Shown piece after piece: positions 1 to 7,763 of a stretch of 17,842 bases of DNA (position 1 is the first letter of the stretch; each line of letters starts with the position of its first letter). The stretch comes from Prevotella sp. UBA746 (GTDB lineage Bacteria > Bacteroidota > Bacteroidia > Bacteroidales > Bacteroidaceae). Both the position numbers and the translations under genes were made by a program. Location of the stretch: contig DBKQ01000048.1 in the NCBI GenBank assembly GCA_002298545.1, positions 1-17,842 of the forward strand, written 5' to 3'. The notes below the pieces were generated by a model. The model did not search any database. It was not told where the DNA came from and saw nothing but the letters and a program-made list of their open reading frames with translations.

Positions 1-883
1 CGTAGGCATAGCGGAACGCCTGTGTAATCATAGCCATAATCATGGCAATCTTGCTTGCTGCGCCATAGATACCAAGCTGGGTGTGGGCATCAGCCCCGGT
101 ATATATCTTCGGGAACAGAATCTTGTCGGCAGTCTGGTTTAATATTCCGGCAATACCGAGCACGAGGATAGGCCAGCTGTAGCTCATCATCCGTTTCAGA
201 AGCTGCATGTCGAAAGAGTATTTCTGACAGAAGAGTTCCTTCCAGAAGAAGAACGTTAGCGAAGCCGAACAGAAGAGATTTATGTAGAAAGCGTATCCTG
301 CCCCCACAGTAGGGTCGTAGATATTCGCAATGGCTCCCGTTCCGCCATTAGCCTCGTAGATGTTTGGAAGAATGAGGAAGAACACGATGTTAAGTGCAAT
401 TGCCATGAAGATATTCAGCATCTTCAGGGCTGCAAATTTCATCGGGCGCTTCTTGTATCTCAGATAAGCGAATGGAATACACTGGAAGGCATCGATTGCC
501 ACGGTAATTGCCATCACCCATACGTAAGACTCATGGTTGGAGTAGCCCATGAATGCCGAGATGGGGTTGATGAACAGCAGTACGAGAATTATAAACAGCA
601 GAGATGTGAATCCAACGCTGATTAATGTTGTCGTATAAACCTTCTGCGGGTCTTCGTTCTCCTTGTTGGCAAAGCGGAAGAAGGTTGTCTCCATTCCGTA
701 TGTCAGGATTACCATGAGCAATGCCGTATAGGCATATACATTTGTTATTACACCGTAGCCGCCACTGGCAGCTGATAGTTTTGCCGTATACAACGGCACG
801 AGAAGATAGTTCAGGAATCTTCCCACAATACTGCTTAGTCCATATATTGCAGTATCCTTTGCTAATGATTTTAAATTCGCCAT
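1..883 (-). CDS. Polysaccharide / lipid-linked oligosaccharide flippase (Wzx/MurJ-like), C-terminus cut off by window edge
   Basis: I translated the minus strand from the ATG at 883; it stays open for 294 codons to the left edge, so the gene is partial. The protein starts MANLKSLAKDTAIYGLSSIV and has alternating hydrophobic segments (about residues 12-35, 47-65, 83-106, 118-135, 150-173, 198-213, 236-252), as in the oligosaccharide-flippase (MOP) superfamily. The N-terminal 'KDTAIYGLSSIVGRFLNYLL...YT' and 'GYGVITNVYAYTALLMVILTYGMETTFFR' stretches are typical of O-antigen or capsule repeat-unit transporters. The expected role is moving lipid-linked sugars across the inner membrane. An in-frame TGA lies eight codons upstream of the ATG, which fixes the start. 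The 147-nt gap to the upstream spmAB-like gene holds no promoter I can call. A MATE-type exporter or MurJ itself is the main alternative. Confidence 0.85.
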   Translation of the reverse strand, partial: MANLKSLAKDTAIYGLSSIVGRFLNYLLVPLYTAKLSAASGGYGVITNVYAYTALLMVILTYGMETTFFRFANKENEDPQKVYTTTLISVGFTSLLFIILVLLFINPISAFMGYSNHESYVWVMAITVAIDAFQCIPFAYLRYKKRPMKFAALKMLNIFMAIALNIVFFLILPNIYEANGGTGAIANIYDPTVGAGYAFYINLFCSASLTFFFWKELFCQKYSFDMQLLKRMMSYSWPILVLGIAGILNQTADKILFPKIYTGADAHTQLGIYGAASKIAMIMAMITQAFRYAY

Positions 884-1030
884 ATTTCTTTTTTGTAGGT
901 GTTGTCAAACACGCATTCACTTTTCTTATAAACAGTCTGTGCCTTTTAGCTACTTATCTTTTCCTTTTATATTACATAGCATAATTGTTAATATGAGAAG
1001 GAAATTACTACATGCATTATTTTTTTACTT

Positions 1031-2260
1031 TTAAAAGAACATGTAGCAGATGGCAATAGCCGCAATGACACCGGCGAGGTCGGCAAGCAGTCCGCAAGCC
1101 ACGGCATGCCGCGTATATCTTATGCCCACGCTGCCGAAATATACGGCGAGGATATAGAACGTAGTGTCGGTAGATCCCTGGAACACGCAGCTCAGTCTGC
1201 CCACAAACGAATCAGCTCCGTATGTCGTCATTGCATCAACCATCATGCCTCTGGCACCGCTTCCCGACAATGGTTTCATTAGAGCCGTAGGCAGAGCTCC
1301 GACAAAGTCGGTGTTGCCGCCGCAAGCTTCCACGCACCATTTCACTCCGCCGATGAGCATGTCCATTGCTCCCGAAGCACGGAATACCCCTATGCCCACA
1401 AGGATAGCCACAAGATAAGGGATAATTCTCACGGCTGTTTGGAACCCCTCTTTGGCCCCCTCTATAAAGGCATCATAAACATTCACCCGTTTTCTTACTC
1501 CAGCAAGGATAAAGCCCACGATGATAGTCATCAGAAGGATGTTTGCCACTGTAGTGCTAACGATATTCATCTGGCTCTTGTCGAGCTGTCCGAATCCCCA
1601 TATAATGCCAGCCACGGCAAGACACATTCCGCCAACGGTAAGAATCATCACGCGGTTCAGCAGGTTTATATGCTGATAAAGGCTTGTGATTATAATTCCT
1701 GCTATGGTAGAGAAGAATGTGGCGAGCAGAATTGGTATAAAGATATCAGTAGGCTGAGCCGCTCCCATCTGTGCCCTGTATACCATTATACTCACGGGGA
1801 TAAGAGTAAGTCCGCTGGTATTGAGCACGAGGAACATAATCATCGGGTTTGTCGCCGTGTCCTTCTTCGGGTTCAGCTGCTGCAACTGTTCCATAGCCTT
1901 CAGTCCGAGCGGAGTGGCAGCATTGTCCAGTCCCAGCATGTTTGCGGCGATGTTCATAAAAATAGATCCTGTAACGGGATGTCCTTTCGGAATGTCGGGA
2001 AACAGCTTGCAGAACACTGGCGAGAGAATCCTTGCCAAGGCATTTACCATACCTCCCTTTTCTCCAATCTTCATGATGCCGAGCCATAGCGACAGTACTC
2101 CTGTAAGTCCTAAGGATATCTCGAAGGCAGTCTTCGATGAATCGAACGTGGAATTCATCATGTTCGGGAAAACATCAAAGTCGCCCATGAAGATAAGTTT
2201 CACCACGGCAACTGCAAATGCGATTATAAAAAATGCAATCCAAATATAATTCAGCACCAT
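1031..2260 (-). CDS. Fused SpmA-SpmB 'nucleoside recognition' (Gate) domain inner-membrane protein
   Basis: This is a 409-residue polytopic membrane protein with two Gate domains. The N-terminal half resembles SpmA: 'GIMKIGEKGGM' and 'MNIAANMLGLDNAATPLG', with the conserved D at about residue 112. The C-terminal half resembles SpmB: 'PYLVAILVGIGVFRASGAMD' and 'KPLSGSGARGMM' at about 329-339, then 'FQGSTDTTFYILAVYFG'. In Bacillus these are two spore-maturation proteins; in non-sporulating Bacteroidota the fused form is common and its substrate is unknown. I chose the ATG at 2260 (MVLNYIW). A longer reading to 2317 is open, but a TAnnTTTG promoter at 2304-2311 would then lie inside the gene. 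The gene is divergent from dapB. Family assignment is firm; function is not. Confidence 0.88.
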   Translation of the reverse strand: MVLNYIWIAFFIIAFAVAVVKLIFMGDFDVFPNMMNSTFDSSKTAFEISLGLTGVLSLWLGIMKIGEKGGMVNALARILSPVFCKLFPDIPKGHPVTGSIFMNIAANMLGLDNAATPLGLKAMEQLQQLNPKKDTATNPMIMFLVLNTSGLTLIPVSIMVYRAQMGAAQPTDIFIPILLATFFSTIAGIIITSLYQHINLLNRVMILTVGGMCLAVAGIIWGFGQLDKSQMNIVSTTVANILLMTIIVGFILAGVRKRVNVYDAFIEGAKEGFQTAVRIIPYLVAILVGIGVFRASGAMDMLIGGVKWCVEACGGNTDFVGALPTALMKPLSGSGARGMMVDAMTTYGADSFVGRLSCVFQGSTDTTFYILAVYFGSVGIRYTRHAVACGLLADLAGVIAAIAICYMFF

Positions 2261-2303
2261 AAATATATCAGTTAAAATGAGAAATTTTCGTTTATTGAAC
2301 TTG

Positions 2304-2311
2304 CAAATATA
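2304..2311 (-). promoter_or_regulatory. Bacteroidota-type -7 element for the spmAB-like gene
   Basis: The minus strand reads TATATTTG, a match to TAnnTTTG, 43 bases before the chosen ATG at 2260. No clean -33 TTTG is seen at 19-21 bp. Its position supports the shorter start of the downstream gene. It lies back-to-back with the dapB promoter at 2396. Confidence 0.5.
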
Positions 2312-2395
2312 CTGCAAATTCTCTTGCTACGCCACAATGAATGGCCATTTATGCAAATTTAAGCCTAAAAAATGTAGCATAAAAAGTAAAATCAT

Positions 2396-2403
2396 TATAT
2401 TTG
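2396..2403 (+). promoter_or_regulatory. Bacteroidota-type -7 element for dapB
   Basis: The plus strand reads TATATTTG (TAnnTTTG), placing a start of transcription near 2410 and giving a short leader of about 40 nt. The -33 region is weak. A purine stretch AAAGG at 2441-2445 precedes the dapB ATG by four bases and may act as ribosome binding site. Confidence 0.55.
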
Positions 2404-2449
2404 CATGTTAAAAACAACAATATAAAACAATAAAACAAATAAAGGTATT

Positions 2450-3208
2450 ATGAAAATAGCATTGATAGGCTACGGAAAGATGGGCAAGATGATTGAGCAG
2501 ATAGCCAAAGACCGTGGTCATGAAATAGTGTGCATTATCGACATCGACAACCAGCAGGATTTTGACAGCGAGGCGTTCAAGAGTGCTGATGTGGCTATTG
2601 AATTCACCAACCCTACGGCGGCATACGGCAATTACCTCCGTGCCTTCAAAAATAATGTGAAGGTGGTTTCCGGTTCTACGGGCTGGATGAAAGATCATGG
2701 CGATGACGTTCGCAAGATGTGTTCGGCAGAAGGCGGACAGACTTTGTTCTGGGCTTCAAACTTCTCTATCGGTGTTGCTATATTCTCTGCCGTCAACCGT
2801 TATCTTGCCAAGATAATGAACGGCTTCCCTCAGTATGACGTGCGTATGGAGGAGACACACCACATCCATAAGCTTGATGCTCCGAGCGGTACGGCGATAA
2901 CCCTTGCTGAAGAGATTGTCAGCGACATCGACCGCAAGAAGTCTTGGGTGAAGGGTGTGCAGCGTCTTGCCGACGGAACTGTAGAGGGGACAAATGATGT
3001 GCCTTCAGACGAGCTTCCTATCGAGAGTATACGTCGCGATGAAGTGCCGGGCATACATTCTGTAATATACGACAGCGATGCCGACTGCATTACGATAACG
3101 CATGATGCTCACTCTCGTAAGGGCTTTGCCCTCGGTGCGGTATTGGCTGCTGAGTATACAAAAGAACACAACGGACTGCTCACCATCAGCGACATGTTTA
3201 AGTTTTAA
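2450..3208 (+). CDS. dapB: 4-hydroxy-tetrahydrodipicolinate reductase DapB
   Basis: This cytoplasmic enzyme reduces the DapA product with NAD(P)H to tetrahydrodipicolinate, on the path to meso-diaminopimelate (cell wall) and lysine. The 252-residue protein has the Rossmann nucleotide-binding motif GYGKMG at 7-12, EFTNP at 51-55 and SGSTGW at 74-79. The family signature EETHHIHKLDAPSGTA lies at 134-149; H137 and K141 align with the catalytic His and Lys of E. coli DapB (H159, K163). Length is slightly below the E. coli enzyme (about 270), as is usual in Bacteroidota. It is the first gene of a same-strand run with lepB and has its own upstream promoter element. Assignment is secure. Confidence 0.97.
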   Translation: MKIALIGYGKMGKMIEQIAKDRGHEIVCIIDIDNQQDFDSEAFKSADVAIEFTNPTAAYGNYLRAFKNNVKVVSGSTGWMKDHGDDVRKMCSAEGGQTLFWASNFSIGVAIFSAVNRYLAKIMNGFPQYDVRMEETHHIHKLDAPSGTAITLAEEIVSDIDRKKSWVKGVQRLADGTVEGTNDVPSDELPIESIRRDEVPGIHSVIYDSDADCITITHDAHSRKGFALGAVLAAEYTKEHNGLLTISDMFKF

Positions 3209-3234
3209 TGAGTGTGGAATGAGGAGTGTGGTCT

Positions 3235-3306
3235 TCTATAGGTCTTATAAGTAATATAGGTCATATAAGTCTTATAGGTCATATAAGTCCAATATGTCTT
3301 ATAATC
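3235..3306 (+). repeat. Degenerate 9-bp-period tandem array in the dapB-lepB spacer (8 units)
   Basis: The stretch divides exactly into eight 9-mers: tctataggt, cttataagt, aatataggt, catataagt, cttataggt, catataagt, ccaatatgt, cttataatc. The consensus is (C)(T/A)TATA(A/G)GT. No open frame or protein similarity is seen. It ends 29 bases before the lepB start codon and is followed by a C-rich then A-rich stretch. A closely related array with the same period lies before dusB (7764-7826). Confidence 0.85.
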
Positions 3307-3335
3307 CCCATTACTCCCATAAAAAATAAGAAAAA

Positions 3336-4772
3336 ATGATAGACAAAGAAAAACAAAACCTTAACATGAAGGTGCAGTGGGCAAAATTCATCGGAGTACT
3401 GGTGCTTTATCTGTTGTTCCTCGTATGGGTAAAAAGTTGGCTCGGTTTAATCGTTGTGCCGTTCATCTATGATGTATATATATCGAAGAAAATAAGATGG
3501 CAATGGTGGAAAGATGCAGAAGGTCCGGTACGCTTCGTAATGTCATGGGTTGATGCCCTTGTATTTGCACTCGTAGCCGTATATTTCATCAACCAGTTTT
3601 TCTTCCAGAATTATGTTATACCGTCATCGTCTCTCGAGAAGTCGCTTCTCACTGGCGATTACCTTTTTGTGAGCAAGGTCAGCTACGGTCCGCGAATCCC
3701 GGAAACACCGCTTACGATGCCTCTTACCCAGCATACCTTGCCGGTAATAAATACAAAGTCGTATATCGAGTGGCCGCATTGGGATTACCGTAGAGTAAAA
3801 GGATTGGGCAACGTGAAACTCAACGATATTGTAGTGTTCAATTATCCGGCTGGCGACACCCTTGTAGAGAACTATCAGAATGCAGATTTCTATCGCGATA
3901 TCTGCTATTCAATGGGCTATCAGCTGCTTGCGAACCAGCCGGTGAACCTCAGTGTGATGAATGCTCAGCAGCAATACGACTATTTCAAGAACGTCTATAA
4001 TACTGGCAGACAGTATGTTGCCTCAAATCCACAACAGTTCGGCGAGATAATCAGCCGTCCTACAGACCGTCGCGAGAACTATGTAAAGCGTTGTGTCGGT
4101 TTGCCGGGAATGACGCTTCAGATAAAAAACCGCATTGTATATCTCGACGGGAAAGCTAATAAGGAACCAGACAATGTGCAGTATACTTACAACGTGAAAC
4201 TTAACCAGTCTATTCCCGATGATGTAATGAAAGAGCTTGGTATCAGCATGGAAGACCTTACCAGTCTGAACCAAAACGGATACATGCCGCTCACAAAGCA
4301 TGCCGCAAAGGCACTTGCTGCCAACAAGACGCTTGTAAAGAGCATCTCTCTCGCTCCAGAATTGAAAGACGACATGCTCTATCCGCTTGATGCCGTGACG
4401 GGATGGACCCGCGACAACTACGGACCGATTTGGATACCGAAGAAGGGAGCGACGATAAAGCTCAACATGAAGAATATTGCCATCTATGAACGCCCTATTC
4501 AGGCTTATGAGCATAACCGGCTTGAAGTGAAAGGCGGTAAGATTTATATCAACGGTAAGCAGACTGACCATTATACCTTTAAAATGGACTACTACTGGAT
4601 GATGGGCGATAACCGCCATAATTCGGCAGACTCTCGTTATTGGGGCTTTGTGCCAGAGGATCATATCGTAGGTAAACCGATATTCATCTGGTGGTCGAGC
4701 GATCCAGACCGCCGCGGATTCTCCGGAATAAGATGGAACCGCTTGTTCCGTTTCGTTGACAACATAAAGTAA
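3336..4772 (+). CDS. lepB: Signal peptidase I (S26 family), long Bacteroidota form
   Basis: This inner-membrane protease removes signal peptides from exported proteins. At 478 residues it is longer than E. coli LepB (324). Two hydrophobic segments (about 18-44 and 69-90) anchor it. Box B reads IPSSSLEKSLLTGD, making S99 the expected nucleophile. Box D reads ENYVKRCVGLPG, making K251 the general base. Box E is GDNRHNSADSR at 424-434, followed by YWGFVPEDHIVG. Extra sequence separates box B from box D (about 120-245) and box D from box E (about 275-400). A second in-frame ATG at codon 11 is a possible alternative start. It is followed after 11 nt by a catalytically degenerate paralogue, so the pair is probably co-transcribed. 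Confidence 0.95.
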   Translation: MIDKEKQNLNMKVQWAKFIGVLVLYLLFLVWVKSWLGLIVVPFIYDVYISKKIRWQWWKDAEGPVRFVMSWVDALVFALVAVYFINQFFFQNYVIPSSSLEKSLLTGDYLFVSKVSYGPRIPETPLTMPLTQHTLPVINTKSYIEWPHWDYRRVKGLGNVKLNDIVVFNYPAGDTLVENYQNADFYRDICYSMGYQLLANQPVNLSVMNAQQQYDYFKNVYNTGRQYVASNPQQFGEIISRPTDRRENYVKRCVGLPGMTLQIKNRIVYLDGKANKEPDNVQYTYNVKLNQSIPDDVMKELGISMEDLTSLNQNGYMPLTKHAAKALAANKTLVKSISLAPELKDDMLYPLDAVTGWTRDNYGPIWIPKKGATIKLNMKNIAIYERPIQAYEHNRLEVKGGKIYINGKQTDHYTFKMDYYWMMGDNRHNSADSRYWGFVPEDHIVGKPIFIWWSSDPDRRGFSGIRWNRLFRFVDNIK

Positions 4773-4783
4773 GATACTTTCCC

Positions 4784-5461
4784 ATGCGCAGTTCTTTAAA
4801 GTTCATAACAGCCATCTTCGTGGCAGCAGCGGCAATGCTGCTGTTCCGCGGATTGGCGTTCGCCATCTATACCGTGCCGGAGTCGGGCATAAAGCCTTGG
4901 CTCATAGGCGGCGACCGTGTGCTGGTGAACAGGTGGAGCTATGGACTGCGTACAGGCGGCGAAAAATTCTTCCCCTATAGCCGGTGGTTTGGCAAGAAGA
5001 TAGGAAAAGGAGAACTCGTAGCCTTCAACTATCCCCTCGATACGCTCAACAATGTTTCGTCCCGTCCCGTTTATGCCGCATTCTGCATGGCAGGTCCCGG
5101 CGATACCGTTATCGTCGACCATAATATAATTATTCCTCCACGCAAGTGCCGAATGGTGGAAGTGACGCCATGGAACATAAAATTGCTTTGCAACACTTTT
5201 CGCATACACGAACACCGCATGGCGGATATTGTAAACGGGAAACTGATTCTTGACGGGAAAGAGACGCGCTATGCCTATTTCTCAAAAAACTATTACTGGA
5301 TGTCTGTTATGCCTGGCGATGCCTCGCCAGACAGCAGATATTACGGTTTTGTGCCCGAAGACCACGTCATCGGACGTATCGTGATGATTGTCTATTCAAA
5401 AGGGAATAGCGAATCCTTCTTCGGAAGTTTCAGAAAAAACAGGTGGGTCGTACCGCTTTGA
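4784..5461 (+). CDS. Signal peptidase I-like protein lacking the Ser/Lys catalytic dyad
   Basis: This 225-residue S26-family paralogue lies directly downstream of lepB. One N-terminal hydrophobic segment (about 6-28) precedes the box B region 'TVPESGIKPWLIGGDRVLVNRWSYG'. Ungapped alignment to the neighbour's PSSSL puts G35 where the nucleophilic Ser should be, with a Ser one place earlier (S34). In box D the residue six before PGD is A99 instead of Lys ('VYAAFCMAGPGD'). Box E is reduced to PGDASPDSRYYGFVPEDHV at 177-195 but keeps the fold signature. By sequence it should be unable to use the usual dyad mechanism. It may be a partner or regulator of LepB, or have a changed function (inference). 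Automated annotation would probably call it 'S26 family signal peptidase'. Confidence 0.88.
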   Translation: MRSSLKFITAIFVAAAAMLLFRGLAFAIYTVPESGIKPWLIGGDRVLVNRWSYGLRTGGEKFFPYSRWFGKKIGKGELVAFNYPLDTLNNVSSRPVYAAFCMAGPGDTVIVDHNIIIPPRKCRMVEVTPWNIKLLCNTFRIHEHRMADIVNGKLILDGKETRYAYFSKNYYWMSVMPGDASPDSRYYGFVPEDHVIGRIVMIVYSKGNSESFFGSFRKNRWVVPL

Positions 5462-5497
5462 GTGTATTGTGGTTTATAATGTGAAAAGAAAAATGAT

Positions 5498-6091
5498 ATG
5501 ACAGTTCTATTATCCTCAGCGTATTTCGGTCCGGTGCAGTGGTATCAGAAGTTGAACCGCTTCGACAAGGTGCTGATAGAGAATCACGACAGTTTCATAA
5601 AACAGACATACCGTAACCGTTGTGTAATAGCGACTCCCAACGGTGCTCTTTCGCTTAGCGTTCCGGTAAAGCCCGGCGGTGGGATAAGCGACCACGGCAA
5701 TTGGCGCCATGTGCACTGGAATGCCTTGAAAAGTGCCTATGGCGAATCTCCTTTCTTTGAATATTATGCTGACGATATCCTTCCGTTTTTTAAAGACCGT
5801 TTCTGTAGCCTTTATGATTTCAATATGGCAATATGCAGGAAGATGTGTGAACTGCTCGATATAGAGCCCAACATATTGTTCACAGATCATTATATTACGG
5901 CAGAGGAGGCAAAGGACAGCGGTATCGTTGATTTGAGGGACACCATTCGGCCGAAACATCCGCTGCCAGACCCCGATTTCAATCCAAAGCCATATTACCA
6001 GGTTTATGCCATGCGCCACGGCTTTCTCCCTAATATGAGCATACTCGATTTATTGTTTAATATGGGCAACGAAAGCGTGTTATGGCTATAG
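5498..6091 (+). CDS. WbqC family protein
   Basis: A 197-residue soluble protein with no signal peptide or membrane segment. It shows the WbqC-family pattern: N-terminal 'SSAYFGPVQWYQKL', then 'DHGNWRHVHWNALKSAYGESPFFEYYADD' at about 65-93 and 'LYDFNMAICRKM' at about 105-116. The family occurs in some O-antigen and surface-polysaccharide clusters and has been suggested to act in nucleotide-sugar or glycan chemistry; no firm reaction is known to me. It starts 36 nt after the lepB-like gene and is likely in the same transcript. A spacer of 107 nt with a periodic repeat follows. Confidence 0.85.
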   Translation: MTVLLSSAYFGPVQWYQKLNRFDKVLIENHDSFIKQTYRNRCVIATPNGALSLSVPVKPGGGISDHGNWRHVHWNALKSAYGESPFFEYYADDILPFFKDRFCSLYDFNMAICRKMCELLDIEPNILFTDHYITAEEAKDSGIVDLRDTIRPKHPLPDPDFNPKPYYQVYAMRHGFLPNMSILDLLFNMGNESVLWL

Positions 6092-6101
6092 ATTTTTTAT
6101 G

Positions 6102-6182
6102 ACTCAGAGATTTATGATTTCTGAGAGAACTCGGAGAATAGAGAAAACTTTTAGTTGCTCGAGAACTCCGAGTCTTACGAGA
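6102..6182 (+). repeat. 9-bp-period array with ACTCNGAG motifs in the WbqC-thioesterase spacer
   Basis: Read from 6102 in steps of nine: actcagaga, tttatgatt, tctgagaga, actcggaga, atagagaaa, acttttagt, tgctcgaga, actccgagt, cttacgaga. The palindromic core CTCNGAG occurs three times, with A, G and C at the centre (ACTCNGAG at 6102, 6129 and 6165, spaced 27 and 36 bp). CTCAGAGA (6103-6110) and TTTCTGAG (6118-6125) can also pair as an 8-bp hairpin with a 7-nt loop. The period equals that of the two TATAAGT arrays, although the unit sequence differs. Confidence 0.65.
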
Positions 6183-6198
6183 AAAATTACACATTCTA

Positions 6199-6603
6199 AT
6201 GAAATATATATTTGAGACTAAGATGATGGTTCGCGACTACGAGTGCGACATCGAAGGCATTGTAAACAATGCTAACTATCTGCATTATGCAGAGCATACG
6301 CGGCATCTGTTTCTGCAGCAGTGTGGACTCAGCTTTGCCGATATGCACCGCCGTGGCGTTGATGCCGTGGTGGCGAGGATGAACCTGCAGTTCAAAACCC
6401 CATTGCAGTGCGACGACGAGTTCTATTCCCGTCTTAACCTTACGAAAGAAGGTATAAAATACGTGTTCCATCAAGACATCTATCGTGCCTCCGACAACAA
6501 ACTCTGTTTCAAGGGCGTCATAGACCTCGTCTGTATAGTCGACGGCAAACTTGCCAACAGCCAAGAGTATGATGAAGCATTTAAAGAATACATAGGAAAA
6601 TAA
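6199..6603 (+). CDS. Acyl-CoA thioesterase, hotdog fold (YbgC/FadM type)
   Basis: A 134-residue single-domain hotdog protein expected to hydrolyse acyl-CoA (or acyl-carrier) thioesters in the cytoplasm. The 4HBT signature is near the N-terminus: 'VRDYECDIEGIVNNANYLHYAEHTR', with D17 as the likely catalytic acid and N23/N24, Y27 and E32 in the usual places. The second half, with 'RMNLQFKTPLQCDDEFYSRLNL', forms the typical central strand region. Substrate chain length cannot be read from the sequence. dprA begins 7 nt after its stop, so the two are very likely co-transcribed. Confidence 0.9.
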   Translation: MKYIFETKMMVRDYECDIEGIVNNANYLHYAEHTRHLFLQQCGLSFADMHRRGVDAVVARMNLQFKTPLQCDDEFYSRLNLTKEGIKYVFHQDIYRASDNKLCFKGVIDLVCIVDGKLANSQEYDEAFKEYIGK

Positions 6604-6610
6604 TAGCCCC

Positions 6611-7744
6611 ATGTCCACAATAACCAAAGAGATGATAAATGCCATGGCACTTGCCCGAATGAGCTTTTTCCACATTCCCGCAATGCGCAACTTGCTGCAG
6701 CGTGCCGGCTCATTCTCGGCAATAGTAGAAAACTGCAAAAATATCCGCGATATTGCGCCCGATATTTCATCTCGCCTCGTGTCGTCGCTACAGAATATGA
6801 ACGTGATGAGAGAACGGGCTGAAGAAGAGGCAAAATATGTTGTTGCCAACGGCATACAAGTACTCACGGTGATAGATGATGCTTATCCGTCGCGACTGAA
6901 GAGTTGCACCGATGCTCCGCTCGTACTTTTTTATAAGGGCAATGCCAATCTTAACAGCAAGCGTATAGTGAATATCGTTGGAACACGGCATGCCACCGTA
7001 TATGCTGAGGATATTATCAAGGCTCTTGTGGAACAGCTGAAGGAAAAATGTCCGGAGTTGCTTATCGTCAGTGGACTGGCATACGGCGTGGATATCATCG
7101 CTCACCGCTCGTCGCTCGACAACGGCATACCAACGGTTGGCGTACTCGCTCACGGACTCGACAACCTGTATCCGCCGCGCCATAGGGAGACAGCAGACAG
7201 GATGCTGGACTGCGGCGGACTGCTCACTGAGCATTTCACCCGAACCAATGCGGACAAGATAAACTTCGTACGGCGTAACCGCATTGTGGCAGGCATGTCT
7301 GACGCAACGATACTCGTTGAGAGCGCAGCTCACGGCGGAGGTCTCATTACTTGTTCCATGGCACAGGAATATGGCAGAGAGGTATTTGCCTTCCCCGGAA
7401 GGATAGGCGATAAATACTCCGAAGGCTGCAATAATCTTATCCGAGACAATGGCGCCCGCCTCGTAACTTCTGCTGATGATATAATAAAATCAATGGGATG
7501 GGAGACGGATGCCACTCTTGCTGCAGCACGCGGACAAGGTATTGAGCGATCGCTTTTCCCTGAATTCAAGGGTGATGAAAAGGTTATCGTAGACTGTCTT
7601 GCCGAAAACGGCGACATGCAGTTAAATATATTGTCGGCAAAAACTTCGATACCGATAAACAGTCTTACGTCAACTCTCTTCACACTTGAAATGCAAGGCG
7701 TGTTGAAAGCTCTTGCCGGAGGAGTATATCATCTTATTAGATAA
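6611..7744 (+). CDS. dprA: DNA-processing protein DprA
   Basis: DprA (Smf) binds incoming single-stranded DNA and loads RecA during natural transformation; many bacteria not known to be competent also keep it. The 377-residue protein has an N-terminal helical region (1-75). A Rossmann-like domain follows, with VGTR at 123-126, SGLAYGVDIIAH at 154-165, GLDNLYPP at 182-189, NFVRRNRIVAG at 218-228, ESAAHGGGL at 237-245 and AFPG at 260-263. A C-terminal winged-helix-like DprA_WH region lies at about 318-377. It is complete by comparison with known DprA. It follows the thioesterase gene by 7 nt. Confidence 0.96.
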   Translation: MSTITKEMINAMALARMSFFHIPAMRNLLQRAGSFSAIVENCKNIRDIAPDISSRLVSSLQNMNVMRERAEEEAKYVVANGIQVLTVIDDAYPSRLKSCTDAPLVLFYKGNANLNSKRIVNIVGTRHATVYAEDIIKALVEQLKEKCPELLIVSGLAYGVDIIAHRSSLDNGIPTVGVLAHGLDNLYPPRHRETADRMLDCGGLLTEHFTRTNADKINFVRRNRIVAGMSDATILVESAAHGGGLITCSMAQEYGREVFAFPGRIGDKYSEGCNNLIRDNGARLVTSADDIIKSMGWETDATLAAARGQGIERSLFPEFKGDEKVIVDCLAENGDMQLNILSAKTSIPINSLTSTLFTLEMQGVLKALAGGVYHLIR

Positions 7745-7763
7745 AAGATAGAACTTCTTCATT

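Noticed and set aside
1439..2089. A 216-codon plus-strand frame opposite the spmAB-like gene
   Set aside because: Antisense shadow of a clear membrane protein; His/Ser/Cys-rich composition typical of non-coding frames.
3235..3306. CRISPR array
   Set aside because: Units of 9 bp without spacers; no cas genes nearby.
6103..6125. Rho-independent terminator after the WbqC gene
   Set aside because: An 8-bp hairpin is possible, but no T-tract follows and the arms are explained by the CTCNGAG repeat pattern.
6206..6213. TATATTTG, a perfect TAnnTTTG element
   Set aside because: It lies inside the first codons of the thioesterase gene and has no gene start downstream to serve.
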